Source of the DNA: Rhizopus arrhizus | Taxonomy: Eukaryota > Mucoromycota > Mucoromycetes > Mucorales > Rhizopodaceae | Assembly: GCA_024220505.1 (NCBI GenBank) | Contig: JAKZZE010000027.1 | Coordinates: 496,001-560,000, forward strand | DNA length: 64,000 nt | Direction of reading: 5' to 3' | Shown: piece after piece, positions 45,427 through 56,885 of the stretch | Position numbering within the stretch: the first letter of the stretch is position 1 | Layout of the letters: every line of letters starts with the position of its first letter | Made by a program: the position numbers and the translations under genes | Notes under the pieces: model-generated | What the model saw: only the letters and a program-made list of their open reading frames with translations | Databases searched by the model: none | Told to the model about the DNA's origin: nothing

Positions 45427-46618
45427 ATGTCTAATTGTAATAACTGTGAATCATCATTAAAGCTAGTGGATAGCTTACAACAAGAACTAAAATTAAAAAA
45501 CCAACAATTAGAAAGACTCACGCTGGACCTTCAAGCACTCAATCAAAAATATGTAGCAGAGATTGAAAGAGTGGGCAATATACAACACGAAAAGGATTTA
45601 GTAGAGCATGAATTAGAAGATCTAAGTCGAAAACTGTTTGAAGAAGCGAATGAAATGGTAGCAGTGGAAAAGCGAGCTCGATATCAATTAGAGAATGAAC
45701 TCAAGTTGACTCAAGAACACCTTATAGCTGAAAAAACACAACTTCACGAATTGAGATTACGCCTACTATCAACCGATCGACATCACAGTGTCATACATAA
45801 CAAAAAGAGAAAAAGCAAAGCAAAATCAATGCCGGCATTAGCAGCGAAAAAGCAACCTGGAAGTTCATTTGATGATGTTCAATTAGATTTATTTCGTGAA
45901 TTTGTAGAAACATCATCCACAAAGCAGCTCACAATGAAAAAGATTAACCAAACAGACTTTATGAAGCATTGCCTAAGTGAGGATATTGAACCTTGTTTAA
46001 GATTTGGCTCACAATCTAAATTATCCACCAAAAAAATGATTGAATCATTTTCAAGGCAAACTTGTTTTATCGAAATCGCATCCGATGCAGCAGCCGTAGC
46101 ACAGCAACAGTCAACAAATATTTGGAATAAAAAGAATAAGGGATGTTGTTCAGCGTGTGGAAGGTCTACTGTTAGTACAGCAAATAATTATCAATTTAGA
46201 TTGGATGAAAACGATCATTGGTTATTGATTGATAAATATTGCAGAGATAGAATAGTAGCAGTGTGCGATTTCTTTGTTTTCATAAGAAACATCCAATTGG
46301 GACTTTATTCTGACAGATCAATACAAGATTTATATTCTGAAAATATTAGATTAAGGTTACAAATATTCTATTCAAGGTAACACATTCACTAATATCTATA
46401 TAAAATGTGCACTGACACACAATATTAAAAATAGAATGGGTACTAATAATAATAGTAATAATAATAAAAATGAAAGTGTAGTGGATGAAGATGACGACGA
46501 CGAAGAATATATTTCTGATAGTAGTAGTTTGGCTGGACCAAATACTCCTGAATCAAGTCACCTTTCACCCCTTGCAAATCAATACAATTTAGACAATAAT
46601 AATTCATTAATTAAATAA
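45427..46618 (+). CDS. Sec2/Rabin8-type Rab GEF domain protein, 377 aa
   Basis: Two exons (45427-46376 and 46435-46618) give 377 residues. I start at MSNCNNCE (ATG 45427); an in-frame upstream extension is T-rich-encoded Phe/Leu and unlikely. Residues 8-130 form a long coiled coil. Its core HELEDLSRKLFEEANEMVAV, near residues 61-80, is the hallmark of the Sec2 exchange domain, which activates Sec4/Rab8 GTPases on secretory vesicles. Downstream is a folded region with a CSACGR metal-binding-like pair and a block WLLIDKYCRDRIVAVCDFFV followed by FIRNIQLGL, as in other Sec2-domain proteins. The C-terminus is Asn/Asp/Ser rich. The last 8 bp overlap the end of the minus-strand kinetochore-like gene. 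It should act in polarised secretion at hyphal tips. Confidence 0.88.
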
Positions 46619-47403
46619 AATTTATTGCTTGATGTAAACTAGGAGGCTCACTGCCAACCCTTAGCACAGTCTCTCTCCAATATTCATCCTTTTCCCAATC
46701 GATATCACTTTCTAATATGAGTGCCTAATAATGGGGATTAGTTGCCATAATGATAAAAATAACAGTATTTACCAGTAAGACACCTCTTACAGTAGAAAGA
46801 TGGTTTAATGACTCAGTAATACTATTGATATATAATTAGTATGGTCTAGTATATTTATCATCTTATGAATTACCCTTGGGATAGTGTTTGATGATCAACT
46901 TGAACCTTTGAGAAATCATTTTGCTTCAATTCCTGAATTTCTTTAATTGTCTCCTTATTTTTGATGTGTTGTTGAATTAATTCACTTTGAAGTTGTGTTA
47001 ATTCATGTTTTTTGACTGTAAACTGTTTAAGCAACTTGAAAAATTCAACTACTTTAGCATCTCTCTCATTAATCTTTTCTTCAGTCAATTTATCAAGAGG
47101 ATTGACTTGGTTGCTTGTTTTAGGGTATAAAGCTTTTTCTGTAAAGTATTGTGCGTCAATGTTAGAAACCAACTTTTCCTTTAGTAGGTTTAATTGAGCA
47201 AGTAAATCGACTTCAGATCTCAACTCTGAAATGTGATCACTGTATTGTGTCAAGTGCTCGTTTATATTTTGTTCTGTAATGGTCTCTGGTAACTCAAGGT
47301 CTGGATCTTCTTCTTGTTCATATTCTTCTATTTGTCTTTGTAACCAAAGTATTTCTCTGTGAGAATTTAATATTTGTTTCTCTTTTTTTGTAATGCTGTT
47401 CAT
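46611..47403 (-). CDS. CENP-H-like kinetochore coiled-coil protein, 230 aa
   Basis: Three exons on the minus strand (46874-47403, 46773-46821, 46611-46724) give 230 residues. Most of the protein is coiled coil (ILWLQRQIEEYEQEED to VKKHELTQLQSELIQQHIKN). The C-terminal exons encode LNHLSTVRGVLLALILESDI followed by DWEKDEYWRETVLRVG. This fits the end of CENP-H, where a hydrophobic helix leads into a LI-S-W-x-D motif. CENP-H is part of the inner-kinetochore CCAN. Similarity elsewhere is only coiled-coil in nature, so another kinetochore or unrelated coiled-coil protein is possible. The stop codon lies inside the end of the Sec2-like gene (8-bp tail-to-tail overlap). Splice phases agree throughout. 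Confidence 0.5.
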
Positions 47404-47559
47404 TTTTTTTTTTATTCAAAAAAAAAAGGTAATCTCTTCCTGAATGTGTGTAACTAAGCCTTACTAGCCAATCGAATGGATAGTTTCATACCGACAAAAA
47501 TGTATAAAGTTAAAAGGCTTCTTCAGTTACATTAATCTACTTGTTCTTTGCTTATTAGA

Positions 47560-48083
47560 CATCTTTTGCTTCAATCAAGCTCAGGAGATTTTTTTTCTTT
47601 GAACAACTCAAACGTCCTATTCCTGAGCTTCATAAAACGCTCAACAAATTTTTTCCTGATAGAACGGCCATAACAGTCATGTTTCACGAGATTAACATTG
47701 ATTCTCTAGATATGCTAGGAACAGTCTGTCCTAGTTGTACCACTGCCGAGTAGAAATATTCCATGCTACATAAGGCATATGCAATCCTATAGGAAATATT
47801 TCACTCTCGAATATCATGCAGAGATCGGTTGCACTGTATCGCACCATCTCTTTTTCTAAACCCTACATTTACCTTTTGTGACGAGGATGACACTGATAAA
47901 GAATTCCTCTGGCCCTGTTCTATGAAGCACTCAGCCTGGAACATATCGGCTTCCCGTTTACTGTACAGCTTTTCATTATTGAAATATAAACATATTTCAC
48001 GCCTAACTCATAAAAAATTCAAAACCCTTTCACAGATCAAGCTTTTGTTATCTGTGGTGTTTTCATTGCTGTTTCTTGTTTGA
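47560..48083 (+). mobile_element. Possible LINE C-terminal relic
   Basis: Plus-strand pieces such as EQLKRPIPELHKTLNKFFP, VCPSCTT near 47730-47745 and FCDEDDTDKEFLWPCSMKHS near 47877-47935 recall the Cys-His segment near the C-terminus of LINE ORF2 proteins (CxxC, then HFLF-CP-K-W). Several stops and frame changes occur. The match is loose and no 3' tail is visible. Confidence 0.3.
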
Positions 48084-48164
48084 CGATGTTTCCTTTTGGC
48101 TAAATGAAATCGCAACAAGAGCAACCTCACTTCTCTAGGACCTATTCATTCAAAAAAAAAAAAA

Positions 48165-48450
48165 GATGTTTATTTACAGAGTCCAACCGAGCACATGATG
48201 TTTATTACATCTGTTCTCTCATATCAATTATGATAAGGTATAACAGGAAATAAAAGCCCCTTTGATATCAGGGATAAAAAAAAAAGAGATCTATGGAATG
48301 ATACAAGGAAGATAGCATGCTGAGAGCCAATTCGCAAGAAGCTGACTATGTAGAGATCTGGTGCGAGTATAGGTATAACCCTGAATGTGGTCCAGTTTAA
48401 ATAAAATAGAACATAAGCTTGACCAGCAGAGAACCCAAGGGACAACTTCA
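48165..48450 (-). mobile_element. Possible LINE 3'-end relic (minus)
   Basis: Read on the minus strand, the piece LHSQLLANWLSACY near 48305-48350 is followed by a 3' region with tttttatccctgatatcaaa, ggggctttt, gatgtaataaac and gtaaataaac. Its order and content resemble the 3' UTRs of the relics at 19.0, 23.0 and 55.0 kb. It is more diverged than those, so the call is tentative. Confidence 0.4.
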
Positions 48451-49717
48451 TGGTCTGAACGAAGAATTTTTGTCAGTAAAAGATTTTTTTTTAAAAAAAA
48501 AGAGAGAGAGAGAGAGGATATTTCGTAGTATTTGATATTTGTAGTCGGCTGCGAATGTTGAGGCAGTGGATTGCATGCTTTTTGTCAGCGTCTGATTCGG
48601 ACGGAGGAGGAAAGGTCTGGAGTTGCCTTCAGATAGCCATCCAAGGCGTCATCTTATGCATTGGCTTCGTTCTTTTCGGGTCGTTGGCAATCAAGGGATT
48701 AAATCAGGTAAGATTATTGACTGACAGCAGGAATGCAGTTTTGAATTTTCATGCTGTTTTTGATAATCCAGACCTTGTTGCAGAAATTGTTTCTTGATGG
48801 ACTTGAAAGTCTTGAGGTTGAGCTTTTCCACTGGAGGAGATATGCTTTTACAAAGCGAGGATTTGGGTAGTTTGTACTACTGTTGGTGACTGTCGCATTG
48901 TATGTGCAGCACAAGTTTTGTTAGGAAAGCGTCTTTAGGTAGTATGAAAGATCCAAAGACACATCCAGCCTGTAGCATATTTGTTGGTCCTTTCATTGGT
49001 GACAGGCGAGACAGATGATGCATGAATTTAGTAGAGATTCTTTGCACAGTAAATTGTATTATTAAACTTTGGTCAAATTAAAAAAAAAAATCTATTCTAC
49101 TTGTTTTATTACAAATCATCTTATTGCGTTGGATTGTCTTAAAAAGCTTTCCAGCTATCTCATTTTATATATTAAAATGCTACTGTTATTCACTTTGTGG
49201 TCTTCTTTATATGTCAATTTCTAACAACGATTTTTTGAGCAAACTCTTGTCTTGACCGAGATTACCATCAATTAAATCATAAAAGACCTATCAAAATTGT
49301 CTGTTTACAACTCCTCTATGCTACTATCTTTGTGTGTTCATGAAAAGTCACTACCTAGTATTCATTAACTTTTGATGGGTTTTGATGAGCATTAAAGTTT
49401 TCATCTAAAAATAAAATGCTGTAACAGCTTGGCTCCTAGTTTGTGCTATTCCTTTCTTTATTTCTTTGCTTAGTCTGTGTTCTCTACAAGTACTACCGAT
49501 ATATCTTGGCTTTGATATCATACTTTTACTCTTCTGTGACCCAATCAAAAATGTTTGTAATCTAATTGAGAAAAGAAATAGCCTGAAAGTACATATTTGA
49601 CTTGTAAGGGCTGTACCTCTTCTTCTTGAAAGCCATCAAGAACTCAAATTCAATCATTTTATCAACAAAAATTGTCATTTACACTTTGCCAAGAAGAAAC
49701 ACACGCATTTAGACAGA

Positions 49718-51731
49718 ATGAAAGAATTAAAGCGGCGATTGGCATCAGTGGATAATAAAAAAGGTTATTTTTGTCCTCTTTTCTTTTCCCCTTTTATTTT
49801 TCAATTATTGCAAATATGAGACATTTATTCGATATTAAAAAAGAACATAAATCGTTAAAACTTATGAAAAAACTACAAGAAGAAGCTGATAAAGAGTGGG
49901 AAAAAGAATTAGCGAGAAGAAAAGAACAAGAGTTGAATGATGAAGCCATAGCAAAAGAGTTACAAGCACAATTGGAGCAAGAACAACAACAACAGCAGCA
50001 GCAGATACAGCCAACTCCACCTTCTCGTCCTCCTCCTCTGCCTTTAAAACCTCAAGCATATAATCAGCTTTCAAGTACGGATATTTTATATAGTTTTTGG
50101 TGATCATATAACAATTTTATTCTCTTAGATTCTCCGAATACGTCAATTGCTCCTCTTTATAGTCTTCCAGAAGAAAGTACAAGTTCTTTACCTCCAAGGA
50201 GATCATATTTACCTTATAAACCCAGTTTAACAACCCAAATCACTTCATCACCAGTAATACAGAGCCCGACTCATCATGCAACCACCACATCTGCGCCAAG
50301 ACCATCCGTCAATCATACTTTAAACAACAGTGGTAACCTTGTGCCTACGCCAAGACCATCTTTTTCTACTCATCAGATCCATCTTGATACAACTGCTACA
50401 GCCACCAATAAATTTTATTATCCCGATCCATCCTCAGCTAGCCACGCAGCCCATGCTGATCCCTCACCTGCGATCACAACTCACCCGGTTCACTATGACC
50501 CTTCAAATGCGATCACAGCTCATCCAGTCTATCCAAAATCACCCTATCATGCTCCTTCTACAGTAAATCAAGCAGCTCAAAGTTTGCCTTTAGTGATGTC
50601 TATGCCTGAACCTATCAATGCACCCGTACCACCACACAATCAAACTCACAGTGAACCGAACGTGTTACCTTTATCGCAACCCTACCGAACACTGCGGCCA
50701 CCAACTGAGCAAATCCAAATGAACACACATCAACCGATCAAGACATTAGTGAATAAAAACAACCCTTATTATAAAGCATCCGATTCTTTTCTTTCACTTA
50801 AACCAAATCAACAAGGAAAGATTGAAGAAGAACAAGAGCCAGAAGTGAGAACGAGATTATCAGCCACCTTATCTGTGCGTAGTGATGATAGCGGATACGA
50901 TTATTCAGACATGGTTTATGTAAAGAATAACGAAATGATGATGGTGCCAGAGAATCCATTTGCGGATACAAATGCAATCAAGGAAATACAAATTTTAGAT
51001 CCTATACTTTTATCGCATTCAAGTATAAAAGAAGAAAAAGAAGAAGTGATTCAAAGAGAAAGAAAAGAAGAAGTGATTGAAAGAAAAGGAAAAGAAGAAA
51101 AGATGGAGTATGAAGAAAAGATGGAGGATGAAGAAAAGGAGAGCATGGAAGAAAGAGGTTATTCTGAAAAGGAAGCAGTGGATGAAGAGAGAGATGAGTG
51201 GTTGAATGAAGGATTGTCAAGACAAAAAGTATATCCAACGAATATATTGAGAGCGGGTGCACCGGTAGTGGATTCAACAGATTATGGGTATTATCAAGTA
51301 GATAAGACAAATAAAGAATTACCAAAGTTACCTAAATCGAGTAAGTATGATATTAGATGAAGGAAGAAGGGAGAATTGACTGATTGATTGTAGCAAATAA
51401 GGAAGATAGACATATTACGGTAGCAAGTCTAAAGCCAGGACAAAGAGTATGGATTCGTATTCATCCAACGGACACAGGCAAGACATTAGCAGAACGTATA
51501 CATATTGTAGCATCTTATCAAACACGAAGAGTAACAAAGATTACGACCAAGAATGGACGTAATATACCACTGGACAATACACCTTTATTTGAAGATTGGA
51601 ATGAGATTTTATTATTTGAAGAAGGTGAATCATGGACAGTTGAATGGACATTTATGGATCATCCTTATTTAGAGAAATTAGCAGAAGGAAAAGAATGGAT
51701 GAAACAATTAAAAGCAAGTTTTAAATCTTAA
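49718..51731 (+). CDS. Proline-rich protein with Glu-rich helix, 608 aa
   Basis: Four exons (49718-49763, 49844-50074, 50129-51340, 51394-51731) give 608 residues with matching phases. The N-terminal 90 residues are a charged helix (LKLMKKLQEEADKEWEKELA) containing a UIM-like segment (DEAIAKELQAQLEQE) and a Gln run. The middle is long, disordered and Pro/Ser/His rich (PTPPSRPPPLPLKP, repeated HPVHYDP/HPVYPKSP units), suited to SH3-domain binding. It is followed by a Glu/Lys-rich helix near residues 440-480. The last 110 residues (ITVASLKPGQRVWIRIHPTD, then DNTPLFEDWNEILLFEEGES) look like a folded beta domain I cannot name. It may be an endocytic or signalling adaptor, but that is inference. 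Its stop is 33 bp from that of the convergent neighbour. Confidence 0.72.
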
Positions 51732-51764
51732 TTATTTCACAGTCTATTATTTTATTTTTATTTT

Positions 51765-53033
51765 CTACCAACCATTTTCCGCATTCTTTTCTTTCACATA
51801 TTCAATAATCTTATCACCCATCGATTCCTCACGTAATTTGATCATATAGACTAGACTTGTTTTTTCATTTGTGAATAAGAATGAAATAGATTTTGGTCCT
51901 AATCTTTCTACGTTTCTACTTGAAACCATTGCGCTCACAAGGAGCTTTTTATGTGATTCGACAGACAAATGCATCTTTTTTGTTTTTGAATGTTGAGAGA
52001 CCTTGAGATGAGCACTACCAAAACTATGCCATTTTGCACTACTGCTCTGTAAATAAAGTTTACATTTACATTCCAAGACTAAATTGAGTGATTTCAGTAG
52101 ATCATCTTGTGTTAATTCAATCATCTTATTTGCTTCTTCTTCTTCTTTTCCATTCACTTCTTTCAACATATTTTCTAATCGATTTGCATCTTCTTTGGTT
52201 ACACAGTGAATCAAATAATTTTCTTCTGTTGTTTGAAGTAGAGTGAGATTGATGTCTGTGTCACTGGCACGTTGAATAGACAAGTCAGCTGATGAGATCC
52301 AAACATTGAGATACATTTGACCCGTGCTGAGATGAATTGTGACACAAGTACGATTCCCAAAGGTCTGACGTATTTCCAACACACTACTTTGTTCGGTAGC
52401 ATACCAAGATTCATCTTTCCAGTGAAACAGTTGACACTGATCATCTCTGTATAACACACATTTGATTGTATTATTGACATTAGGCTATAGATAGATGAGT
52501 GAATGTAGATGGATTGAATAACTTACACTTTCTGATGGTGGAATAGTCTGGTTTAGATCTTCTGATGAAGAAAATGAAGAAGATGTGGTGATTTGAAGTT
52601 GACTGGCAGGAGTAGATGAACCAGGACTACATGATCTACTGAGTGGAGGTGTATTTAGACTAGAATAAGTAGATGAAAAGGATGAATTGGATGATTGATG
52701 ATGAAGAGATGAATCAGGCATATTGGGTTGAAGTGAATCAACTAAAGAAGATTGACGGTTGGGTAAAGAAGTTTGACGGTTGGGTAAAGAAGATTGACGG
52801 TTATTGGTAGATAATAAAGAATTACTATTTGATTTCTTGAGTGAACCACTAGGACTACTGACAGCGGAAAGAACGGAACGAATGAATGATTTCTTTTTGG
52901 TAATCTCATTTGTCATCAAATTATTAGTGGATTGATTTATAGAAGGGAGTGGTTTGGATACATTCACATGTTGAACAATAGGTGGTGTTTGCATTATGAT
53001 GTCTATTAAATAAATAAATAAAAAAATAAATAA

Positions 53034-53069
<36 letters not shown>

Positions 53070-54209
53070 TGCCTGAGTTTGTAATTTTGTTTATATTCTC
53101 TTCTTCATCCGAACTTTCGCTGGATGAAATTTCACCCGAAGGACCTTGAAAATAACAAAACAAGTCATCCGTTCTTACCATCTTTTTCTTATTGATAGTT
53201 TCTTGAAGGGGTAACCAATGATTTGATAGATTGGATCCAATCCAAAGTTCAGAAATCTTTTTTGTTGTTTCAAATGTCAAGGTTCTCTTTTGGTCAATAG
53301 AGAATTGAAATTGATATTCATTTGGAGTGAAACGAATGCGTAGAATATCAAAAGATAAAGATTGAAATAGCAATCCGTTGAGATCAAAAATAGATAGAAA
53401 AGATTCTGTTAATACAAGTTGAACCTCTTTTTTGATTTCTATGCATTGAAAAGTATAATTGAATAATATTTTTGAAATTGTGTCAAGTTGATAATGAGTG
53501 ATGGGTTCTTCAGTGATGATGTCGACTACATTTGATGTATCAAGATTGAGAACAAGTTTCAAGAGTGAATCAAATAATCTATTGGCTTGAGATAATAAAG
53601 AGGATGAATCAATAACTTGCTATAAAAGAGGAATAATGAATGAATGAATGATATTAATTTAAAAAAAGAGAAATTACATTGAAAAAAGATTTAAAACAAT
53701 TTAATTGTCTTGAAGGTGCCTTCAATGATTCAATTTCCTAATAAATCGATCATCAATTCTCTGTTTATCATCTTATTTTGTTAATTTACTTTATCATTGA
53801 GATTGTATATGAAATGATTAAAATAATTTGAATAAACTCTTTCTGTTTGTTCAGTCTATAGAATATTAAATATTCATCTTATTCTCTTATTTTTTCATTT
53901 ACCAATAAATATAAAACACAGTCATCCAATTTACAATTCTCTTTTTCAATTTTCTATTCTTCTTTTTAGTCATTCATCTTTCATAAACAGTTTCTTACTT
54001 TATCATATTCTTTATGAAATTCAATTAATTCTCGAGTAGATTCAAGTAAAGCTTGATATTCAGGATTATTATCGTTTACCCGTTTGGATAATAACTACTT
54101 TTTTCATTCAATTCATCTCTTTTTTTATATATTCTTTATTTCTTACCGATTCTACCACATTCAATCGATCGAGATATTCTCTTTCTAAATCAAGTAATTT
54201 TACAGCCAT
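51765..54209 (-). CDS. Coiled-coil, Ser-rich protein with possible PH-like C-terminus, 692 aa
   Basis: Eight exons on the minus strand (54147-54209, 53999-54094, 53903-53953, 53790-53855, 53678-53737, 53073-53619, 52527-53002, 51765-52484) give 692 residues, and all phases agree. The N-terminal 130 residues are helical (AVKLLDLEREYLDRLNVVES, then EYQALLESTRELIEFHKEYD). Next comes a beta-rich part (VQLVLTESFLSIFDLNGLLF and onwards). A disordered Ser/Asn/Gln-rich stretch follows, with a repeat of the type SLPNRQTSLPNRQSSL. The last 240 residues (VLYRDDQCQLFHWKDESWYA and TCVTIHLSTGQMYLNVWI) resemble a PH/RanBP1-like fold by strand pattern only. Intron 53003-53072 has a GC donor and a long A run. 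Function is unknown; a membrane or GTPase-linked scaffold is possible. Confidence 0.7.
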
Positions 54210-54983
54210 GAAAGGAATGTGAATAAGCTGAGGGGTAAAGGAAAGAATAAGAATAAAAAATAAAAATAAAAAATACAAAGTTCCCTTTCATAACATTGCG
54301 CGGAGACAAGAAAAGGTATATCGTCGTTGTTGACATTTAATCTGTGATACATGTATTTTAACATTTATATTACACCCCTTCATCTTCCCTTCTATTTTTA
54401 TCTTTTTTTTCTTTTTTATTTCTTTCCTCCTTTTAATTAACTGAAATCATATTTTATTTATAGCAAAGCTTTCTTACTTGCTCATCTTTTCATTAAATGT
54501 TACGCATGCCAAGTGGTTTGCTTGGAAAATGATGATGACATGTTCAAACACGTGGTTCAACATTTATCTGATAGAACCTGGTACCTGAGGCTGTGTGTAT
54601 GTTTTATAAAAAAAAAAAAAACGTGTTGTAAACCCTGGGTTTTATTCTATTTTTTTTTTTTTTTTTTTTTAAAAAATTAAATAGATTTCCATCTGTCTTC
54701 TTGCCAATATTTAAATTGAAATTATAAAAAAGTCATTTGAATAGATTGAATCACCTACTGAATATTATCATTCAAACTTTAGTGAATGCTTTATTTTATA
54801 TCCTAATTCATTACCTAAAATTAAAGATCATTTTGTATAATTCCGATTTCTCTTATAAAAAGGGCAGCCGAGGGTCAGTTTGTGTTACTGAGCCATTGAC
54901 TGTTATTTGCGCATTTTGAAACATCATTCTTGTGTATCTTTTATGCAGTGCGACGGTTGATTTTGTCGGTTTGAGAAAAATAA
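54210..54983. other. Intergenic with a short Cys-rich coding piece
   Basis: Contains T and A homopolymers. A plus-strand open piece at about 54472-54590 follows an intron-end-like tttatag. It reads AFLLAHLFIKCYACQVVCLE and then DDDMFKHVVQH, a zinc-finger-like arrangement, but no gene could be built around it. The rest leads into the LINE relic. Confidence 0.3.
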
Positions 54984-56139
54984 ATGTCCCTTGATCCGGA
55001 GAAGCTTGTTCAAAACAATATTATCAAAGCCAAGTCTACCATGAATACTCTACCTTCTATTGGGGTAAATCCTTCAGGATTCTCCAAGCTCCTATGCTCT
55101 CGGTTTTATGCTCAAATAGTTTGACCACAAATGAAATACGGCATAGCTATTAACTGCTTCAATCACACTCAGCTGAAAACTATAGAAGAGGCACAAAACA
55201 AATGCATACGTAAGATCTATGGCGCATCTGGAAAAATATCCACCAAGATGATGCTGCATTCGGCTAAGTTACCCACAATGAAAGAAAGGATAGCTATCTT
55301 GCAAGTTCAATTCCTCCTTCGTTCATTATCTTTACCTGAGGACACACTACTATATCTCTTAATGCCACACATACAGTACACAAGTGGCCATCAATGGTAT
55401 CGACTATCAAAAACTGCTCTGTGAAGATTGATGCCGCCGACGATAGCCGATTTAGATGCCCGAGGCTTTAGAACGATAGAAAAGAAATTTCTTCACTCTA
55501 ACCTTGAAAAACAGATCCAAGGTAAGAACCCCAAACTGCTATCCAGCTGTCGACCAACAATCACTCTCGACCCCATCTTGTGGCTACCAATGACTTACGA
55601 AGAAAGAAGTCGATGTCTACGCTGGCGTCTTGGTTGGTTTCCTGGTGGGGCTCCCAAACCCTGCCCCGTCATCCCAACAATAACCTGTCAAGACGACACG
55701 CCATCAGTTGCCTCAATACGCGTCGCCGACTCTGTATGCCTGAAACAATAGCCGACCCTATATCTTTCCTTTTGAATATGCTTCCCACACGCGCATTTGT
55801 TCCCTCTATTACTTCTTTGTCCTGGACCTGGCGATGGCCCGTTATATGTTCTATCCTCCGTGAATTAGATCAACTACAACACGATACAGCCATCCCATGC
55901 AAGACACCTCATGGCCAAAAACGAATTGAATGGCTGAGACAATTCAACTAACTTCGTATGTCTCTCTATACATCCTACTTGCCTTTCTCATTTTTTATCC
56001 TTGAACCAAAAGGGGTTTTTTTTTTCTTAGCACTCACTTCCAAACGGATTGAACTGGTCCGGGCGGACACTTATTTGTTGTATATTTTAGCGCTCAAATG
56101 GACCATAAATAAATAAAATATCATGTTTAAACAAAAATA
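54984..56139 (+). mobile_element. 5'-truncated LINE, post-RT region and 3' UTR
   Basis: A plus-strand frame from 54984 encodes STMNTLPSIGVNPSGFSKLL and, after a TGA at 55122-55124, MKYGIAINCFNHTQLKTIEE. It continues to a second TGA at 55422-55424, then RPTITLDPILWLPMTYEERS and CLRWRLGWFPGG. A frameshift near 55660 leads to NNNLSRRHAISCLNTRRRLC, DPISFLLNMLPTRAF and the stop at 55949-55951. Both TGA codons sit where relatives have Arg or Trp. The 3' UTR (atccttgaac, caaaagggg, cttagcactcac, tccgggcggac, a final AT-rich end through tgtttaaacaaaaataatt) is shared with the minus-strand relic at 19.0 kb. The catalytic RT palm is absent. It is a dead copy, followed directly by another. Confidence 0.78.
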
Positions 56140-56885
56140 ATTGTTCACATTTACATGCCTTGGCGTTCCATTCAAACCAGGTGGATACTTTGACTCAGGG
56201 AAACTCATTCGACGTAACATACAAAACACTCTGGCTACGATGAACATCCTGTCATCCATTGTTATCAATCTCTCTGGTTTCTTCAAGCTTCTCTCAACTA
56301 GCTTCTACGTGCACATCGTACGTCCACAGCTAGAATACGGTTTGGCCATCAACCGCTTTAAAAGCTCTCAACTCCATGCTCTTGAAGAAGCACAAGGCAT
56401 CTATATTCGATGGATTTACGGTGCTCGAGGAAAGACATCCACTAAAGTGATGCTCCACCTATATAGACTACCTTCCATGTCAGAACGGGTCAGTATCCTG
56501 CAAGCATTGTTTCTCTTTTGCTCCTTATCTCTACACAAAAATACACTGCTCAGTCGTCTACTACCGTATATTCAATGTACTACAGGGCATGAACAGTATC
56601 TCCTATCTAGGACCTCTCTTTGGAAGATGGTGTCATCCACCACAGAGTGACGCGATACTCGTGTATTGAAGTCTACCAATCGGCAGCTCCTGCAACCAAG
56701 CCTGAATAAACGCCAGAAGAATCAAAACTCTAAACTACTTTCTAGCTATCACCGATCTGTGTCTGTAGACCCTATCATGTGGCTAACTATGTCCAATGCA
56801 GAACGTAGTCGCTGTATACGGTGGTGTATGAGGTTGATACATTTGATTCATATAATTAATAACTTGGCTGTGGTTTTCTAGTAAA
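56140..56885 (+). mobile_element. LINE fragment truncated at both ends
   Basis: Begins directly behind the 3' end of the previous copy. The frame opens at FTCLGVPFKPGGYFDSGKL, the same place where the 23.0-kb copy begins. It continues with FYVHIVRPQLEYGLAINRF, EEAQGIYIRWIYGARGKTS and SLSLHKNTLLSRLLPYIQ to a TGA at 56648-56650. It resumes with SYHRSVSVDPIMWLTMSNAE and RSRCIRWC, and loses similarity at about 56828. The knuckle, C-terminus and 3' UTR are absent. Clearly the same family as the copies at 23.0 and 55.0 kb. Confidence 0.75.

Larger units (their letters stand above)
47404..49717. other. Intergenic region with LINE-like relics
   Basis: About 2.3 kb. A plus-strand relic at about 47560-48080 and a minus-strand LINE 3' end at 48165-48450 are listed separately. 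The ORF at 48555-48797 shows no recognised features. The rest is AT-rich without clear structure. Confidence 0.35.

Noticed and set aside
48555..48797. 80-codon plus ORF with one hydrophobic stretch
   Set aside because: No recognisable family, no leader features, and it lies beside LINE debris; not supportable as a gene.
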